The notes beneath the pieces are model-generated. The model worked only from the letters and a program-made list of their open reading frames with translations, was not told the DNA's origin and did not search any database. 64,000 nucleotides of DNA from Actinomadura formosensis NBRC 14204. Its GTDB lineage: Bacteria > Actinomycetota > Actinomycetes > Streptosporangiales > Streptosporangiaceae. Where the stretch lies: NCBI RefSeq assembly GCF_001552155.1, contig NZ_BCQQ01000007.1, positions 27,845 to 91,844 of the forward strand, written 5' to 3'. Shown here one piece after another: positions 26,507 through 34,816 of this stretch (its first letter is position 1; each line of letters opens with the position of its first letter). Both the position numbers and the translations under genes were made by a program.

Positions 26507-26899
26507 GTGACCGTGGAAATGGAACGGCTGGGTGAACCATTCGGTTTCACCGGCGACGGCGACGGTGGCCGGCGGGCCCGCCGGCTCGTCCGCGAGCGGG
26601 CCGCCAAGGTCGTCGCGGACGAGCGGCTCCTCGACGACATCGAGCTGATGACGGCCGAGGGCGTCGCGAACGCCGTCCTGCACGGATCCGGGCTCATCAC
26701 GGTGACCGTCTCGGCCAAAGGCCGGCGGCTGCACGTCGAGGTCACCGACGGCGGCCCCGCCCACGGCGGCTCCGACGGCCTCCCCCGCCTCGACCACGGC
26801 CGCGGCCTCACCGTCATCGACACGCTGGCCGACGCATGGGGATTCGAGCAGTCCCCCGGCCGCACCCGCCTCTGGTTCACCGTGACCCCCGGACGGTAA
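26507..26899 (+). CDS. RsbW-like ATP-binding protein (HATPase_c_2)
   Basis: A 130-residue GHKL ATPase of the anti-sigma factor type. The N box is TAEGVANAVLHG, the G1 motif VEVTDGGP, and the G2 region LDHGRGLTVIDTLAD. It is stand-alone, without sigma factor or antagonist nearby. The start is uncertain: GTG at 26507 or 26513, or ATG at 26519. The ribosome sites are weak for all three. Partners are unknown, as for most such actinomycete copies. Confidence 0.78.
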   Translation: MTVEMERLGEPFGFTGDGDGGRRARRLVRERAAKVVADERLLDDIELMTAEGVANAVLHGSGLITVTVSAKGRRLHVEVTDGGPAHGGSDGLPRLDHGRGLTVIDTLADAWGFEQSPGRTRLWFTVTPGR

Positions 26900-26971
26900 G
26901 GGGCCGCGGCGACGCCGCGGGATGGCGCGCCCAGGATTGAAATCTTTCCAGCCGGATAGGCTGAACTCACC

Positions 26972-27583
26972 ATGAAGGGCAGTGCTGGGCTGCGCGAACA
27001 CCAGGGCGGGCTGCGCGAGCGCAAGAAAGAGGCGACGCGCCGTGCCCTGCACGAGGCCGCGATGCGCCTCACCGCCGAACACGGCCTGGGCGAGGTCACC
27101 GTCGAGGCCATCGCGGACGCCGCGGGCGTCTCCCGCCGCACGTTCTCCAACTACTTCGGCGGCAAGGAGGAGGCGCTCCTCTACGGCGGCGAGCAGCGGA
27201 TGCGCTCCCTGCTGGAGACGTTCGAGGGCCGGCCGCACGACGAATCGTCCTGGACGGCGCTGCGCGCGTCCTTCGACATCGTCCACGAGCAGTTCGGCGA
27301 CCTGGACCCGCGGTGGGTGGCGCAGGTCCGGCTCGCCCGCAGCCATCCGTCCGTGCTGGCCTGGCAGCTCGCGCACGACGCCGAGTCCGAACGCGTCCTC
27401 GCCGGGCTGATCGCCGCCCGGGAGGGGCTCCCGTCCACCGTCCTGCGGCCCCGCGTCATCGCGGGCGCGTTCGTCACCGCGCTGCGCGTCGCGTCCCAGA
27501 GCTGGATCGACGAGCGGCCCGCCCGCCCGATGGCCGAGATCGTCGCGGAGGCGCTCACGGAGGTCGCCCGCGAGTTCCGCTGA
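26972..27583 (+). CDS. TetR-family regulator
   Basis: A 203-residue repressor. The N-terminal HTH has LREHQGGLRERKKEATRR as the lead-in, then VEAIADAAGVSRRTFSNYF and GGKEEALLYG. The C-terminal ligand domain is all-helical and not assignable. No ribosome site is evident before the ATG, so the message may be leaderless. The target is not obvious; the gene is followed by a MarR regulator in the same direction. Confidence 0.87.
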   Translation: MKGSAGLREHQGGLRERKKEATRRALHEAAMRLTAEHGLGEVTVEAIADAAGVSRRTFSNYFGGKEEALLYGGEQRMRSLLETFEGRPHDESSWTALRASFDIVHEQFGDLDPRWVAQVRLARSHPSVLAWQLAHDAESERVLAGLIAAREGLPSTVLRPRVIAGAFVTALRVASQSWIDERPARPMAEIVAEALTEVAREFR

Positions 27584-27622
27584 GGCGTGCTCACGGCAGA
27601 ACTCCCGCCCCGACCGGGTTAA

Positions 27623-27635
27623 ATGGTCAAACCAT
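27623..27635. promoter_or_regulatory. Candidate MarR operator
   Basis: Inverted repeat ATGGT-CAA-ACCAT, with flanking A/T bases in a GC-rich setting, 24 bases upstream of the MarR-family start. It overlaps the likely promoter position and is a plausible autoregulatory site. Confidence 0.4.
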
Positions 27636-27658
27636 GAATCGGATTCGAGGTGCGGACG

Positions 27659-28195
27659 ATGAGCGCGGACGGTGACCGGGACGATCCCGATTTCTGGTCG
27701 TTCGTCGACCTCGCGGGGCGGCGGCTGGCCGAGGAGTTCGGCTTCCCGGACCGGCTCGCGACCCGGCTGCTGCTGACGCTGAACCGGGCCTCGGCGATCG
27801 TCACCTACGACCTGGAGTCGACCGTGCACCGGCCGCGCGGGCACTCCTGGGCGGGCTTCCGGCTGCTGTTCGTGACCTGGCTCGCCGGGCCGCTGGAGCC
27901 GGGACGCGCCGCCACGCTGGCCGGGATGAGCCGCGCCGCGGTGTCCAACCTGGCCAAGACGCTGATCGCGGACGGGATGATGGTCCGCACCCCGGGCGAG
28001 CGCGACGGCCGGTCGGTGATCTTGTCGCTGACCGAGCGGGGGCACAGGGCAATGCTGGAGATCTTCGCCGGGCAGCACGAGCGCGAGCGGCAGTGGGCGG
28101 GCGCGCTGACCGAGACCGAGCAGCAGATGCTGATCATGCTGCTGGACAAGCTCATCGCCGGACGCGACCGCTTCGACGTGCGGGAACGGAGCTGA
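27659..28195 (+). CDS. MarR-family regulator, likely controls homogentisate operon
   Basis: A 178-residue MarR regulator. The winged helix includes ATLAGMSRAAVSNLAKTL and the wing with RDGRSVILSLTERG. I chose the ATG at 27659, with GAGGTG 8 bases upstream; a GTG three codons earlier is possible. The gene is immediately upstream of hmgA, in the same direction, with 101 bases between. MarR or IclR members commonly control tyrosine/homogentisate catabolism, and a dyad lies just ahead of hmgA, so it is the likely regulator of that operon. Confidence 0.83.
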   Translation: MSADGDRDDPDFWSFVDLAGRRLAEEFGFPDRLATRLLLTLNRASAIVTYDLESTVHRPRGHSWAGFRLLFVTWLAGPLEPGRAATLAGMSRAAVSNLAKTLIADGMMVRTPGERDGRSVILSLTERGHRAMLEIFAGQHERERQWAGALTETEQQMLIMLLDKLIAGRDRFDVRERS

Positions 28196-28265
28196 CCCGC
28201 GCCGCGGTGACCGGGTCAGGCCCTTCCCTGGGCGGCAGAAGCGTCGTAGTGTCGGCAGAAAATAG

Positions 28266-28277
28266 TTAATGCGTTAA
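28266..28277. promoter_or_regulatory. Candidate operator upstream of hmgA
   Basis: TTAA-TGCG-TTAA, an A/T-rich dyad that also forms a direct repeat GTTAAT-GC-GTTAAT, 20 bases upstream of the hmgA start. It is adjacent to the GGAGG ribosome site at 28283-28287, so a bound MarR protein would block transcription start. Confidence 0.45.
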
Positions 28278-28296
28278 TCATCGGAGGCGATGGACC

Positions 28297-29502
28297 ATGG
28301 CCCACTACCGCCGGGTCGGCCACGTGCCGCCGAAGCGCCACACCCAGCATCGTCACATCGGCCACGGGGACGGCGAGGAGCGGCTCTACTTCGAGGAACT
28401 GATGGGCGAGGAGGGCTTCTCCTCCGACTCGTCCCTCCTGTACCACCGGGAGATCCCGTCCGCGATCGTGGACTCCCGGGCCTGGGACGTCCCGGACGTG
28501 ACGACGACCCCCAACCACCCCCTCAAGCCGCGTCACCTGAAGCTGCACGAACTGTTCCCCAAGGAGACGTGGGCCGACACCGACGCCGTCACCGGACGCC
28601 GGGTGATCCTCGGCAACGGCGACGTCCGGCTGTCGTACGTCGTCTCCGCCGCCGGCTCGCCGCTGTACCGCAACGCGACCGGCGACGAGATCGTCTACAT
28701 CGAGTCGGGCACGGCCACGGTCGAGACCGTCTTCGGCACGCTGGACGCCGAGCAGGGCGACTACGTCGTCATCCCGACGTCCACCACGCACCGCTGGCTG
28801 CCGACCGGCGACCAGCCCCTGCGCGCCTACGCGATCGAGGCGACCGGCCACGTCGCGCCGCCGAAGCGCTACCTGTCGCGCTACGGCCAGTTCCTGGAGC
28901 ACGCCCCGTACTGCGAACGCGACCTGCACGGCCCCGGCGACCCCCTCCTGTCGGACGAGACCGACGTCGAGGTCCTGGTCAAGCACCGCACCTCGCGCGG
29001 CATCGTCGGCACGCGCCTGACGTACGCGCGGCACCCGTTCGACGTGGTCGGCTGGGACGGCTGCCTGTACCCGTTCACGTTCAGCGTCCACGACTTCGAG
29101 CCGATCACCGGCCGCGTCCACCAGCCGCCGCCCGTCCACCAGGTGTTCGAGGGGCCGGGCTTCGTCGTGTGCAACTTCGTGCCGCGGAAGGTCGACTACC
29201 ACCCGCTGTCGATCCCGGTGCCCTACTACCACTCGAACGTCGACTCCGACGAGATCATGTTCTACTGCGGCGGGAACTACGAGGCGCGCAGGGGCTCCGG
29301 CATCGGCCAGGGCTCGGTCTCCGTGCATCCCGGCGGGCTCGCGCACGGCCCGCAGCCCGGCGCCTACGAGCGCAGCGTCGGCGTCGAGTTCTTCGACGAA
29401 CTGGCCGTCATGGTCGACACGTTCCGCCCGCTCGAACTCGGCGAGGGCGGGCTGGCCTGCGAGGACGAGGCGTACGCCTGGACGTGGGCGGGGCGGCGAT
29501 GA
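28297..29502 (+). CDS. hmgA: Homogentisate 1,2-dioxygenase
   Basis: A 401-residue cupin-fold iron dioxygenase that opens the aromatic ring of homogentisate to maleylacetoacetate in tyrosine/phenylalanine catabolism. The iron-site region PYYHSNVDSDEIMFY, followed by GGLAHGPQPG, supplies the metal His/Glu set. GNGDVRLSY, then DEIVYIESG and TTHRWLPTG, belong to the first cupin. GGAGG precedes the ATG. The stop overlaps the start of the next gene by ATGA. Length is slightly under the 430-445 of eukaryotic and Gram-negative enzymes, as in other actinomycetes. Confidence 0.95.
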   Translation: MAHYRRVGHVPPKRHTQHRHIGHGDGEERLYFEELMGEEGFSSDSSLLYHREIPSAIVDSRAWDVPDVTTTPNHPLKPRHLKLHELFPKETWADTDAVTGRRVILGNGDVRLSYVVSAAGSPLYRNATGDEIVYIESGTATVETVFGTLDAEQGDYVVIPTSTTHRWLPTGDQPLRAYAIEATGHVAPPKRYLSRYGQFLEHAPYCERDLHGPGDPLLSDETDVEVLVKHRTSRGIVGTRLTYARHPFDVVGWDGCLYPFTFSVHDFEPITGRVHQPPPVHQVFEGPGFVVCNFVPRKVDYHPLSIPVPYYHSNVDSDEIMFYCGGNYEARRGSGIGQGSVSVHPGGLAHGPQPGAYERSVGVEFFDELAVMVDTFRPLELGEGGLACEDEAYAWTWAGRR

Positions 29503-30335
29503 TCCCCGCGTTCGCCCGCGGCCTGTGCGACGACGCCGCCGTGTTCCCGCCGGGTCTGGCACCGCTCGCCGCCGCCGTCCCGGCCCACCGCGCGCACCGC
29601 GCCGCCCCCTACGCCGATCTCGTCGGCCCCCTCGTCCTGCCGGCGACCGCGCTGGAGGAGTTGGACCCGCTGCTCGGCGACGAGCCGCTCGACCTGTCGA
29701 TCACCGCGCCGGGCGGGCCGTGCCAGGCCGCCAAGTCCCTGGTCACGGCCGCCGGTCTGGCCGTCCGGGTGCGCGGCCTGGAGGTCGCCGTCCCGCCCGG
29801 CATGGGGCCGGAGGAGTTCTTCCGCCTGCTCGGCCGGGTCGATGTGCCCGTGTACGTCGAGATCCCGCGCGACGAGCGGCGTCCCGCGATGATCGACGCG
29901 GTCCGGGCCGGCGGCCACCGCGCGAAGTTCCGCACCGGCGGAGTGAAGGCGCATCTCTACCCGAGCCCGGACGAACTGGCCTCCGCGGTCAAGGCCGTCG
30001 TGGACGCCGGCGTCCCGTTCAAGGCGACGGCGGGGCTGCACCACCCCGTCCGCAACACCGACCCGGAGACCGGCTTCCACCAGCACGGCTTCCTGAACCT
30101 GCTGCTCGCGACCGACGCGGCCCTGCGCGGCCGTCCCCCGGCGGAACTGGCGGCGATCCTGGCCGACCGCGACGCCGCGTCCGTCGCGTCCCGCGTCTCC
30201 TCGCTCGGCGAGACCCGCACGAGCGCCGCACGCGGCCGTTTCCTGTCCTTCGGGACGTGCAGCATCACCGACCCCCTGAACGAACTCGCGGACCTCGGCC
30301 TGCTCGCGTCCGCACTCCAGGAGACCCCCCGATGA
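29499..30335 (+). CDS. Conserved protein of unknown function between hmgA and fahA
   Basis: A 278-residue protein coupled by ATGA to both hmgA and fahA. It has no signal or membrane segment. Conserved-looking motifs are RAKFRTGGVKAHLYP near residue 145 and FKATAGLHHPVRNTD near 170, with alternating strands and helices that suggest a TIM-barrel or similar alpha/beta fold. It sits where a maleylacetoacetate isomerase would be expected in the three-step pathway, but it does not look like the GST-type or DinB/mycothiol-type isomerases. Its role in this pathway is inferred from position only. Confidence 0.75.
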   Translation: MIPAFARGLCDDAAVFPPGLAPLAAAVPAHRAHRAAPYADLVGPLVLPATALEELDPLLGDEPLDLSITAPGGPCQAAKSLVTAAGLAVRVRGLEVAVPPGMGPEEFFRLLGRVDVPVYVEIPRDERRPAMIDAVRAGGHRAKFRTGGVKAHLYPSPDELASAVKAVVDAGVPFKATAGLHHPVRNTDPETGFHQHGFLNLLLATDAALRGRPPAELAAILADRDAASVASRVSSLGETRTSAARGRFLSFGTCSITDPLNELADLGLLASALQETPR

Positions 30336-31504
30336 CCCGCATCGCGATCCCCGACGGCTCCCTCTTCGGGCTCGCCAACCTCCCCTACGGCGTGTTCTCG
30401 ACCCCCGGCACCGCGCCCCGCGTGGGCGTCCGCGTCGCCGGCGTCGTCGTCGACCTGGCCCTCGGCCTCGGCGACGACGTCTTCGCCGCGCCGTCCCTGA
30501 ACCCCTTCATGGCGCAGGGCCACGACCGCTGGGTGGAGGTCCGGGAACGAATCCTCGGCCTGGTCTCGGGCGACGTCCCGGACGAGGCCGTCCACCCACT
30601 GGACGCGGTCACCCTGCACATGCCGTTCGAGGTCGCCGACTACGTGGACTTCTACGCGTCCGAACACCACGCGTCCAACCTCGGCCGCCTCTTCCGGCCC
30701 GGCGCCGACCCGCTGATGCCGAACTGGAAGCACCTTCCGGTCGGCTACCACGGCCGCGCCGGCACGGTGGTCCCGTCGGGCACCGGCATCGTCCGTCCCT
30801 CCGGCCAGCGCAAGGGCGAGGACGCCCCCACCTTCGGCGAGAGCCGCCGCCTGGACATCGAGGCCGAGGTCGGCTTCGTCGTCGGCACCGGCTCACCGCT
30901 CGGCACTCCCGTGAGCACGGACGACTTCTCCGAACGCGTCTTCGGTGTCGTCCTCGTCAACGACTGGTCGGCACGAGACATCCAAGCCTGGGAGTACGTG
31001 CCGCTTGGCCCGTTCCTGGGGAAGAGCTTCGCGACGTCCGTCTCCCACTGGGTCGTCCCCCTCCTCGCCTTGGAAGCGGCCCGCGTGGCGACCCCGCCCC
31101 AGGACCCGGAGCCACTCCCGTACCTGCGCGAGAAGAATCCCTGGGGATTGGACCTCTCCCTTGAGGTCTCCTGGAACGGCCGGGTCGTCTCCCGTCCGCC
31201 CTACCGCGAGATGTACTGGTCACCGGCGCAGATGCTCGCGCACATGACGGTGAACGGCGCCTCGTCCCGCACCGGCGACCTGTTCGCCTCCGGCACGGTG
31301 TCGGGCCCGGCCAAGGACCAGCGCGGCGCCTTCATCGAGCTGACCTGGGGCGGCAAGGAGCCGGTCACGGTCAACGGCGAACCCCGCACCTTCCTGGAGG
31401 ACGGCGACGAGGTGAGCATCACCGCCACCGCTCCCGGCCCCTCCGGCGGCCGTATCGGCTTCGGCGAGGTGACCGGCCGCATCCTCCCGTCCACGGCCCG
31501 CTGA
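30332..31504 (+). CDS. fahA: Fumarylacetoacetase
   Basis: A 390-residue fumarylacetoacetate hydrolase, the last enzyme of homogentisate breakdown, giving fumarate and acetoacetate. It has YVDFYASEHHASNLG, with the catalytic His and metal Asp, then PVGYHGRAG and the metal Glu pair in DIEAEVGF. The metal Asp follows in VNDWSARDIQ, and SGPAKDQRGAFIELTW closes the core. The ATG overlaps the preceding stop. Intact length. Confidence 0.95.
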   Translation: MTRIAIPDGSLFGLANLPYGVFSTPGTAPRVGVRVAGVVVDLALGLGDDVFAAPSLNPFMAQGHDRWVEVRERILGLVSGDVPDEAVHPLDAVTLHMPFEVADYVDFYASEHHASNLGRLFRPGADPLMPNWKHLPVGYHGRAGTVVPSGTGIVRPSGQRKGEDAPTFGESRRLDIEAEVGFVVGTGSPLGTPVSTDDFSERVFGVVLVNDWSARDIQAWEYVPLGPFLGKSFATSVSHWVVPLLALEAARVATPPQDPEPLPYLREKNPWGLDLSLEVSWNGRVVSRPPYREMYWSPAQMLAHMTVNGASSRTGDLFASGTVSGPAKDQRGAFIELTWGGKEPVTVNGEPRTFLEDGDEVSITATAPGPSGGRIGFGEVTGRILPSTAR

Positions 31505-31578
31505 ACCGCGGATCCGGGCCGGGGTCGTGCCGGAGCACGGCAACGGCTCCCGCGTGACCCCGCCCTCGGTCTCCGCGT

Positions 31579-31986
31579 TCAGTCGATGACCGCGGTGGCC
31601 TCGATCTCGACCAGGAGGTCGGGCTCGGCCAGCGCGGCGACGCCGATGCCGGTGAGCGGCGCGACCGGGGTGACACCGAGCTTCGCAGCGGCGCGGGCGA
31701 CCCCCTCCGCGAACAAAGGCATCTTGTCGGGGGTCCAGTCGACGATGTAGACGGTCAGTTTCACCACGTCGTCGAAGGACGCGCCGGCCTCGGCCAGGGC
31801 GGTGCCGACGTTGAGGTAGCACTGCTCAACCTGAGCGGCGAAGTCGCCTTCGCCGACCTTGCCGCCGTCGGCGTCGCGGGCGACCTGGCCTGCCATGAAC
31901 ACGAGCTTCGATCCGGTGGCGACCGACACCTGCCGGTAAAGATCGACCTTCGGCAGTCCATCGGGGTTCACCAAGGTGATGGCCAT
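31579..31986 (-). CDS. RidA-family (YjgF/YER057c/UK114) protein
   Basis: A 135-residue RidA/Rid-like protein with VFMAGQVARDADG, QVEQCYLNV and the C-terminal PDLLVEIEATAVI strand. The Arg that in RidA proper binds imine carboxylates is not present, so it belongs to a diverged Rid subgroup that may be a hydrolase or enamine deaminase with another substrate. GGAAGGAAG precedes the ATG. It is convergent with fahA and divergent from a TetR gene, with a dyad between. Confidence 0.85.
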   Translation of the reverse strand: MAITLVNPDGLPKVDLYRQVSVATGSKLVFMAGQVARDADGGKVGEGDFAAQVEQCYLNVGTALAEAGASFDDVVKLTVYIVDWTPDKMPLFAEGVARAAAKLGVTPVAPLTGIGVAALAEPDLLVEIEATAVID

Positions 31987-32031
31987 GCTGACTTCCTTCC
32001 GTTAGAGCCCGTGAGGCCGGGCTTCCCAAAC

Positions 32032-32046
32032 CATAGCATTGCTATG
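32032..32046. promoter_or_regulatory. Candidate TetR operator between ridA-like and tetR genes
   Basis: CATAGCA-T-TGCTATG, a perfect dyad with 7-bp arms around one base, 45 bases from the RidA-like start and 17 before the TetR ATG. TATTCT at 32052-32057 could be the -10 box of the TetR gene, placing its transcript start at the ATG. Confidence 0.6.
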
Positions 32047-32063
32047 CCATGTATTCTGACGCC

Positions 32064-32726
32064 ATGGCGAGGACGAAGGATCCCGCGGTCCGCACCCTGC
32101 TCATCGAGCGGGCCGCCCACATGCTCCGCACCCGCGAGCCCATCACCCTGCGCTCGCTGGTGGCCGGCACCGGCGTGTCGACGATGGCCGTCTATACCCA
32201 CTTCGGCGGCATGGACGGCATGTGGCAGGCCCTGCGGCAGGAGGGATTCACCCGCCTGGCGGCCAGGTTCGCGGCGCTGGCGATGTCCGCGGACCCGGTG
32301 CGGGATCTGTCCGCCCTGGTCGCCGCCTACCTCGGCAACGCCCTGGACCACCCCGACCTGTACCGGGTCATGTTCGACGCGACCTTCGACCTCGAAGACC
32401 TCAAAGCCGCGGACGCCACCCTCGAATACCTCGTCCGGGCAGCGCGGCGGGCCAGGGACGCCGGGCGTTTCCGCCCCGGCCTCGACCCGCTGGAACTGGC
32501 GATCCAGAGCTGGGCCATCGGCCACGGGCTGGTCTCCCTGGTCACCAACGGTCCCCTGCCCCGCCAGACGCTCGACCATGCCGCCCCCATGCTGACCGCG
32601 CTGTTCATCAGCCAGGGAGACCTGCCCGGCAGATGCCGCGCCTCCGTCGAGCAGGGCTGGAAACAGCCGACCCCGTCCGGCGAAGAACCAGAAGACCGGG
32701 CAGGAACGCAGCGAGGGTGCGTTTGA
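32064..32726 (+). CDS. TetR-family regulator (TetR_C_25-like)
   Basis: A 220-residue regulator with TLRSLVAGTGVSTMAVYTHFGG, a TetR HTH, and a helical C-terminal domain. The ATG at 32064 is preferred because the in-frame ATG at 32049 would lie too near the dyad. The short spacing suggests a leaderless transcript. It is divergent from the RidA-like gene and probably represses both by the shared operator. The last 40 residues are charged and Pro-rich and may be disordered. Confidence 0.83.
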   Translation: MARTKDPAVRTLLIERAAHMLRTREPITLRSLVAGTGVSTMAVYTHFGGMDGMWQALRQEGFTRLAARFAALAMSADPVRDLSALVAAYLGNALDHPDLYRVMFDATFDLEDLKAADATLEYLVRAARRARDAGRFRPGLDPLELAIQSWAIGHGLVSLVTNGPLPRQTLDHAAPMLTALFISQGDLPGRCRASVEQGWKQPTPSGEEPEDRAGTQRGCV

Positions 32727-32817
32727 ACAGCCGTTAGGGCGCCCCCAGCCTGGTGATCGTCCCGTTCAGCGGGACGCCGCTGGACGGGCCGTCCCCCATG
32801 AACGAGAGTCGGCGACC

Positions 32818-33303
32818 ATGCCGAGTCCGGACATCGCCGAGCGCATCGCCCGGCTGGAGGCCATCGAGGAGATCAAGGCCCTCAAGCACCGCTACCTGCG
32901 CGCCTGCGACGCCAAGGACCCGCGGGAGTTCCGGGCGTGCTTCATCGCCTCGGGCGCCTCGATCGACTACGGCCGCCTCGGCGCCTTCGACGACGCGGAC
33001 GGCATCGCCGAGGTCTTCGCGAGGATCGCCCTCCAGCGGATCGATGGCAAGAACGCCATCCTCGACATGCACCACGCGATGCACCCGGACATCACCGTCC
33101 ACGGCGAGACCAGCGCGTCCGGCCGCTGGACGTTGAAGTTCCGCCAGGTCAACCTGCTCGACAACACCGAGACCGTGACCACCGGCGAGTACGACGACGA
33201 ATACGTCATCGAGGACGGCCGCTGGAAGATGTCGAAATGCCACTTCCGCCGCTACTGGTCGATCACCCGCCCGCTCACCGCGGACTGCCGCGTCGACCAG
33301 TAG
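32818..33303 (+). CDS. SnoaL/NTF2-like protein
   Basis: A 161-residue NTF2-fold protein of the SnoaL_4 type: IARLEAIEEIKALKHRYLRA at the start, a central MHHAMHPDITV strand, and FRQVNLLDNTETV, YDDEYVIEDGRWKM. Family members are steroid delta-isomerase- or dehydratase-like; many are of unknown function. It is monocistronic or the first gene before the amidohydrolase, 146 bases downstream. Confidence 0.8.
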   Translation: MPSPDIAERIARLEAIEEIKALKHRYLRACDAKDPREFRACFIASGASIDYGRLGAFDDADGIAEVFARIALQRIDGKNAILDMHHAMHPDITVHGETSASGRWTLKFRQVNLLDNTETVTTGEYDDEYVIEDGRWKMSKCHFRRYWSITRPLTADCRVDQ

Positions 33304-33449
33304 CGGGCCGGGACCGGAGTCCCGGCCCATGAATGCGAAGTTCCGGTGCGGCCGGCTCCGCCGGTTCTCCGGCGACTTCACGTGGTCTGCAAACCTTCGC
33401 AAACCCTTGGCGGTCGTCCGCTCGGTGGGCGGCGGGTGGGCACGAGGCG

Positions 33450-34778
33450 ATGATGAGGCAGCAGCGGCACCCCACCACGATCGTGCTCCGCGACGTGCGG
33501 ATCTTCGATGGGATGAGCGACCGGATCCGGACCGGCCACGTGGTGACCGAAGGCACCAAGATCAAGACGGTGGGGGACGGGGACCCGCCCGCGAGCGCCC
33601 CGGAGGCCGCGGTCATCGACGGGCGCGGGGCGACGCTCATCCCCGGGCTCAGCGACGCCCACGTGCACCTCATCCTGGCCGGCGCCACGCAGAGCGAACT
33701 GACGTTCGGCGGCGCGGGCATCGGGTACCTGAGAGCGGCGGCCGAGGCCGAGGCGATGCTGATGCGCGGGTTCACGACCGTCCGCGACATGGCCGGCGAC
33801 ACCGGCGACCTCAAGCGGTTGATCGACGCGGGCGCGCTGCCCGGCCCGCGGATCTATCCCAGCCAGGCGGGCCTGTCCCAAACCGGCGGGCACGGGGACT
33901 TCGGCATGGTGTACGACGTGCCGACCGTCCTCGGCGGGACCGCGACGCGCGCCGAGCGACTGGGGCTGATGCGGATCGCCGACGGTACGGCCCAGGTGCT
34001 GGCGGGGGTGCGCGAGCAGCTGAAGAAGGGCGCTTCGCAGATCAAGATGATGGCAGGTGGCGGTGTCGCGTCCGCCTATGACCACCTGGACGTCCTGCAG
34101 TACACCGCGGACGAGTTGCGCGCCGGGGTGGGGGCCGCGGCCGACTGGGGCACCTATGTGGCGGTCCACGTCTACACCGGCGCCGCCATCCGCCGGGCGG
34201 TCGACGCGGGGGTCCGGGTGATCGAGCACGGTCATCTGGCCGGGGAGGACGACCTCAGGTTGATGGCCGACCACGACGTCTGGCTGTGCACCCAGCCGTT
34301 CGCCGAGAGCGACCACCGCTACCCCAGCCCGTCGTCGGCCGAGAAGAACCGGCAGGTGTGCACGGGGGTGGAGCGCGTTTTCGGCTGGGCGCTGGACCAC
34401 GGCGTGCGGCTCGCCTTCGGCACCGACCTGATGCTGAACCCCGCCGGGAGCGCGAAGCAGAGCGAGATGCTCACCCGCCTGGCCGGACTGGCCGGCGGCC
34501 CCGAGAAGGGCTTGAAGGTCGCCACATCCGGCAACGCCGCCCTGTTCCGCGAGGCCGGGCTTCGCGACCCCTACCAGAACCCGACCGCCGCCGACGTGGC
34601 CGCATACGGAGCCGGACCCCACGTGGCCCACCTCGGCGTCATCGCCGAGGGAGCGTGGGCCGACCTGCTCCTGGTCGCCGGCGACCCCACCCGTGACCTG
34701 GGACTCCTGGGTGATCCGGCCACCAACCTGAAGGTCATCATCAAGGACGGCCGTATCTACAAGAACACCCTGCCCTGA
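33450..34778 (+). CDS. Metal-dependent amidohydrolase family protein
   Basis: A 442-residue amidohydrolase of the imidazolonepropionase-like/prolidase group. The metal-binding motifs are DAHVHL (residues about 70-75), a likely carboxylated Lys in SQIKMMAGGG, VAVHVYTG, IEHGH and FGTDL near 330. Related enzymes hydrolyse Xaa-Pro dipeptides, organophosphates or cyclic imides. Two ATGs are adjacent; GAGGCG precedes. The GDFGMVYDVP segment is not typical of imidazolonepropionase, so the substrate is open. Confidence 0.88.
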   Translation: MMRQQRHPTTIVLRDVRIFDGMSDRIRTGHVVTEGTKIKTVGDGDPPASAPEAAVIDGRGATLIPGLSDAHVHLILAGATQSELTFGGAGIGYLRAAAEAEAMLMRGFTTVRDMAGDTGDLKRLIDAGALPGPRIYPSQAGLSQTGGHGDFGMVYDVPTVLGGTATRAERLGLMRIADGTAQVLAGVREQLKKGASQIKMMAGGGVASAYDHLDVLQYTADELRAGVGAAADWGTYVAVHVYTGAAIRRAVDAGVRVIEHGHLAGEDDLRLMADHDVWLCTQPFAESDHRYPSPSSAEKNRQVCTGVERVFGWALDHGVRLAFGTDLMLNPAGSAKQSEMLTRLAGLAGGPEKGLKVATSGNAALFREAGLRDPYQNPTAADVAAYGAGPHVAHLGVIAEGAWADLLLVAGDPTRDLGLLGDPATNLKVIIKDGRIYKNTLP

Positions 34779-34816
34779 CCGTCCGCCGCCGGGCCGCCTC
34801 CACCGGCCGCGCCCGG

